Both the position numbers and the translations under genes were made by a program. Below the pieces are notes generated by a model, which was given only the letters and a program-made list of their open reading frames with translations, ran no database searches and was not told where the DNA came from. This document shows, one piece after another, positions 31,744 through 34,357 of a DNA stretch of 34,357 nt; the first letter of the stretch is position 1, and each line of letters opens with the position of its first letter. Location: positions 1-34,357 of the forward strand of contig JARLJW010000037.1 in NCBI GenBank assembly GCA_031290985.1, given 5' to 3'. The stretch comes from Verrucomicrobiia bacterium (lineage in GTDB: Bacteria > Verrucomicrobiota > Verrucomicrobiia > Limisphaerales > UBA11358).

Positions 31744-32757
31744 TTAAACGCTCTGCAGCAAGTTGTTGTAATAATTCATCCAGAAGCTGATGATAAAATA
31801 GCCTGCCAGCACGGCCATGGCGCCATAGAAAATCATGGTCACGACGCGGGTGAACCATTGCATCATGCGGATGCCCTCTTCCTCAAAATAGACATGGAGC
31901 CGCTGGAGCGTTTCGTCATGTTTGCCGCTCAGTTCGGCGGTTTGGTAGAGGTTGGTGAACATCTCAGGGAAATAGGGGATTTGACTGACCATCTCGGCGG
32001 GGGTGACACCGGTTTCCAGCTGCGGCGCCCATTTCAAAATTTCGCGTTTCAAGCGCGGCGAACCACAGGCTTCCGCGGACATTTCCCAGGTCCTCACCGT
32101 GGGCACGCCGGCGCTCGACAAGGCGTCCAGCGCGGCGGCGAGCCGGGCGATGGCGAGGTAGTTCAGCGCGGTGCCCAGCAGCGGAACGAAGCGGAAAATG
32201 TTTTCCAGCAAGGCGCGCCAGCCTTCACCGCGCTTGCCCTCGCAAAGAAAAGCAAACAGAAAAACCGTCCCGTAAATCGTGCCGAAGGCTTTGAATTTTT
32301 CAAAGAAGAACGGCAGACATTTCAAATACTCGCCATCCACAATGCCGCGCACCAGCAGGATCAAGACGGAAAGGGGAAAGACCAGCAGAAACACATGCAG
32401 CGTGGCGATGGTGACGAGGCAGCCCTTGATGGTATCTCTGATGAGACGGGCGCGGGCGGAGTAATAGCGGGCCAGCTGCCGGAAGGCGACATCCAGCCGG
32501 CCTGATTCCTCGCCGACGGACAGGAGCGCAATGTCAAACTCCGACATCCAACTGGAGACTTTCTTCATCGAATCGGCGAAGGTATGGCCTTCGTTCAGCA
32601 GGCCGATGAGCGCGAGGATGGTTTTTTGGGAACCGCGCAGGGTGCGGTTGCGGCTGGCCATCTGCAGCGCTTGGATGAGCGGTACACCGGCGGCGATGCT
32701 CGCCGCCAATTGTTCGTAAAGCTGCGCGCGACGGTCAAGTTGTCCGGGTGTGACCAT
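31744..32757 (-). CDS. Second GspF/PilC-like inner-membrane protein
   Basis: This 337-residue protein starts at ATG 32757 (GTG 32766 is possible). It shows two GspF repeats: LYEQLAASIAAGVPLIQALQM near the start and IARLAAALDALSSAGVPTVR at about 215, each followed by E-x-SG (GEESGRLD, AELSGKHDE). Three TM stretches are visible (VTIATLHVFLLVFPLSVLIL, TIYGTVFLFAFL and IFYGAMAVLAGYFIISFW). The N-terminal MPxFxY start of canonical GspF is absent. It sits in an operon with thioredoxin and an aminotransferase, without other secretion genes, so its partner complex is unclear. Confidence 0.85.
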   Translation of the reverse strand: MVTPGQLDRRAQLYEQLAASIAAGVPLIQALQMASRNRTLRGSQKTILALIGLLNEGHTFADSMKKVSSWMSEFDIALLSVGEESGRLDVAFRQLARYYSARARLIRDTIKGCLVTIATLHVFLLVFPLSVLILLVRGIVDGEYLKCLPFFFEKFKAFGTIYGTVFLFAFLCEGKRGEGWRALLENIFRFVPLLGTALNYLAIARLAAALDALSSAGVPTVRTWEMSAEACGSPRLKREILKWAPQLETGVTPAEMVSQIPYFPEMFTNLYQTAELSGKHDETLQRLHVYFEEEGIRMMQWFTRVVTMIFYGAMAVLAGYFIISFWMNYYNNLLQSV

Positions 32758-32775
32758 GAGCGTCACCCGCGAACA

Positions 32776-33108
32776 TCAAGCCACGGCTCGGTCGAGGCTG
32801 GCCTTGAGGTCGCGTTTACTTTTGGCGCCGACCATCTGTTCGGAAACCTGGCCGTTCTTGAAGACCAGCAGGGTCGGGATGGCGCGCACACCGAACTGGG
32901 CCGCGAGCCCCTGATGTTCATCGATGTTGACCTTGCCGATCTTGACCTTGCCCTGATACTCGCCGGCGAGTTCATCCAGGACGGGCGCAATCATTTTGCA
33001 AGGACCGCACCATTCAGCCCAGAAATCCACGAGCACCGGGGTGCTGGACTTGATGGCTTCAGCGTCAAAATTATCCTGCGTGAGCGTAACGATCAAAGGT
33101 GAGGCCAT
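32776..33108 (-). CDS. trxA: Thioredoxin
   Basis: This 110-residue thioredoxin has the WCGPC active site (C34, C37), the VDFWAEW strand, the buried D28 and cis-Pro P78 in RAIPTLLVF. It reduces protein disulphides in the cytoplasm using NADPH via thioredoxin reductase. There is no signal peptide. It starts 3 nt after the stop of the Pro-rich membrane-protein gene and 18 nt before GspF, so it is cotranscribed with both. Confidence 0.97.
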   Translation of the reverse strand: MASPLIVTLTQDNFDAEAIKSSTPVLVDFWAEWCGPCKMIAPVLDELAGEYQGKVKIGKVNIDEHQGLAAQFGVRAIPTLLVFKNGQVSEQMVGAKSKRDLKASLDRAVA

Positions 33109-33111
33109 AAA

Positions 33112-33573
33112 TCAGGTCGGGGGATTTTCCACAACGTTTTTCAAGGTCATGAAAACCCAGGCAACCACACCCACGGCGGCCAGGCTGAAAACGACCGCAG
33201 TATAAATCAAAGCCTTGTCGAGGGTCTTGAGAGCCGGGACCACCGGGGCACCGGGGCGCATCGGCGCGGGGCGCGGGGCGCCGGCCGGAGCGGCGGGAGC
33301 CGCCCCTTTGGCGACCGGGGCGGCCACAGCCAAGGCCGGTGCCGGCGCGGGTGCCGGAGCCTTGGCGATGCCCGGAGCCACCAAGCTCGGAGCGCCGGTC
33401 GGGCCGCCCGGCGGCAGCGTCGGCAGCTTGATGGTCGGCGCGGCGGTCGGTTTCGGGGGCAAATTGATGCGGACGGTTTCTTTCTTGGGCTGGACCTTGC
33501 CGGTGGACTTCTTCAACGGCTCGGCGCCCGTGGGCGCGCCCGGGAATGGATTGTTCGGAGGAATGTCGGCCAT
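33112..33573 (-). CDS. Proline/alanine-rich tail-anchored membrane protein
   Basis: This 153-residue protein has a long disordered region rich in Pro, Ala, Lys and Gly (APAPAPALAVAAPVAKGAAP). One C-terminal TM segment follows (LIYTAVVFSLAAVGVVAWVFM, about 123-143) and a short tail. I do not recognise a family. Tail anchoring with a long proline-rich arm suggests a spacer or partner-binding role. It opens the trxA operon, just behind a promoter with no leader. Confidence 0.75.
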   Translation of the reverse strand: MADIPPNNPFPGAPTGAEPLKKSTGKVQPKKETVRINLPPKPTAAPTIKLPTLPPGGPTGAPSLVAPGIAKAPAPAPAPALAVAAPVAKGAAPAAPAGAPRPAPMRPGAPVVPALKTLDKALIYTAVVFSLAAVGVVAWVFMTLKNVVENPPT

Positions 33574-33582
33574 AGTCAGTTG

Positions 33583-33610
33583 AAGATAAGCGGCTCGGCG
33601 CGGGTGTCAA
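33583..33610 (-). promoter_or_regulatory. Promoter of the trxA operon, likely leaderless
   Basis: On the minus strand an exact TTGACA (33605-33610) and TATCTT (33583-33588) are 16 bp apart. The -10 ends 9 nt before the ATG at 33573, so the mRNA would start within about 3 nt of the start codon. No Shine-Dalgarno is present. Confidence 0.6.
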
Positions 33611-33730
33611 ATTTAATTCTGGAGGTAAAGACACAAAAACGGACGGGTTTAAGCCCGTCTGCCCGGCCGGATCCGTACGCCAAGGACGCCGTCCGAACCC
33701 AGCCCCCGTCACCCGCCATACACTTCATGG

Positions 33731-33830
33731 TTTAATTCACCTTGATTCACCTTGATTCACCGCGCCGACGCCCCCGCGTAGCGCAGGCATCTTGCCTGCG
33801 AGTTCGGGCGGCATCCTGCCGCCCGATCTT
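33731..33830. repeat. Composite intergenic repeat, inverted copy of the left-edge element
   Basis: Three units of ATTCACCTTG-type 10-bp repeat (33736-33762) precede a 54-bp block (33777-33830) that is the reverse complement of 322-375 at 49 of 54 positions. The order, tandem repeats then 54-bp block, mirrors the left edge. The surrounding gene-free stretch 33574-34156 shows no credible gene; AGGCTAA occurs three times near 33995-34020. Confidence 0.7.
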
Positions 33831-34156
33831 CCGCTCCCATTTCCGACCAGCAACCACCGCCCCACCGCGCCCGGTGACCGTCCGCCAAAAACCCAAATTT
33901 GTCATGTCAAAGAACCACACCCTCACCGCCAGCCAGCCCTGTACAGCGTGGTGGCCATACGCCAGAACCCCGCGCGGCTCGCCCAAATGTTTAGAGGCTA
34001 ATAAAGGCTAACCAAGGCTAACGAACCTTGATTCCCAAGGCCTTGCATGATTGCTCGTGCGGCTCGCACCCGTCCGGCACGGACTCCGCGCTGCGGGTGC
34101 CTTGTGGCATGACCATCCCATCGCCTCCAAGCACTCCGAGGAAGCTGCTCGGTGCA

Positions 34157-34200
34157 GGTTCAGAACATAGGTAACGGAGATGGTTCAATACATAGGTAAC
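34157..34200. repeat. 25-bp-spaced direct repeat at an IS481-type end
   Basis: GGTTCAGAACATAGGTAAC (34157-34175) and GGTTCAATACATAGGTAAC (34182-34200) match at 17 of 19 with a 25-bp period. They lie just before the transposase start and are probably the element's left end or transposase binding sites. The right end is outside the window. Confidence 0.6.
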
Positions 34201-34215
34201 ACTTCGAGAGGCAGA

Positions 34216-34357
34216 ATGAAGCCAGTAGGCTTTGGGATTCCTTGGAAAATGAACGAACCTATGGACCAACGAATTGAGTTTGCGAAGAAAGCGCTGAAGA
34301 CCGACAACTTCCGTGCGCTGTGCGCGGAGTATGGGATCAGCCCGAAGACGGGGTATA
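34216..34357 (+). CDS. IS481-family transposase, cut by window end
   Basis: The open frame from ATG 34216 reads MKPVGFGIPWKMNEPMDQ, then RIEFAKKALKTDNFRALCAE and YGISPKTGY. The P-W-K...M-D-Q-R opening and helix-turn-helix ending I-S-x-K-T-G-Y are the usual start of IS481-type DDE transposases. Only the first 47 codons are in the window, so completeness is unknown. An internal ATG at 34249 is also possible. Confidence 0.75.
   Translation, partial: MKPVGFGIPWKMNEPMDQRIEFAKKALKTDNFRALCAEYGISPKTGY

Noticed and set aside
34018..34269. Minus frame of 83 codons at the right edge
   Set aside because: It overlaps the IS481 end repeats. The last part might be the remnant of a gene, but I see no motif to support it.

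Overview
The window looks like a chromosomal stretch of a high-GC Gram-negative bacterium. It probably belongs to the Verrucomicrobiota, near the Pedosphaera/Limisphaerales group. That placement is an inference from outer-membrane genes, Mla/MMPL lipid transport, a eukaryote-like kinase with Ig-like and FGE domains, and many short intergenic repeats. No rRNA or marker phylogeny is available here to confirm it.

Layout, left to right. Positions 1-620 hold only dispersed repeats. Positions 621-3940 carry an ECF sigma factor, a decayed and an intact copy of a small membrane-protein gene, and a large membrane protein. Positions 3995-6648 hold a beta-CASP metallo-beta-lactamase RNase-like protein converging with a PilC/GspF protein on a strong terminator. 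Positions 7040-9322 hold a porin-like outer-membrane protein and metF. Positions 9319-16453 (minus) form an envelope lipid-traffic cluster: YbjQ, MMPL exporter, an unrecognised aromatic/proline repeat protein, MlaE, MlaF and MlaD. A SUI1/YciH gene follows.

Positions 17365-20088 are a complete 2.7-kb IS1595-type element. It has about 25-bp terminal inverted repeats, an exact 8-bp target duplication and, besides its transposase, several small passenger genes (two zinc ribbons, a basic 45-residue peptide, a multi-TM protein and a proline-rich protein). Positions 20375-22321 are the conserved rplU-rpmA-obgE block; Obg carries an unusual acidic insertion. Then come rsmD with a secreted dienelactone-hydrolase-like protein, an AsmA-like protein, a radical SAM enzyme, tRNA-Gln(UUG), a kinase-Ig-FGE fusion, a PEGA plus beta-propeller protein behind an 11-G tract, and a minus-strand operon (Pro-rich membrane protein, trxA, second GspF, class V aminotransferase). 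The right edge has inverted copies of repeats seen at the left edge and the start of an IS481-type transposase cut by the window end.

The best candidates for something undescribed are the repeat protein embedded between MMPL and MlaE, the passenger genes of the IS1595 element, and a recurring promoter layout in which a -10-like hexamer lies 9-10 nt before the ATG, suggesting leaderless mRNAs. All functions are read from sequence motifs; no database search was possible.
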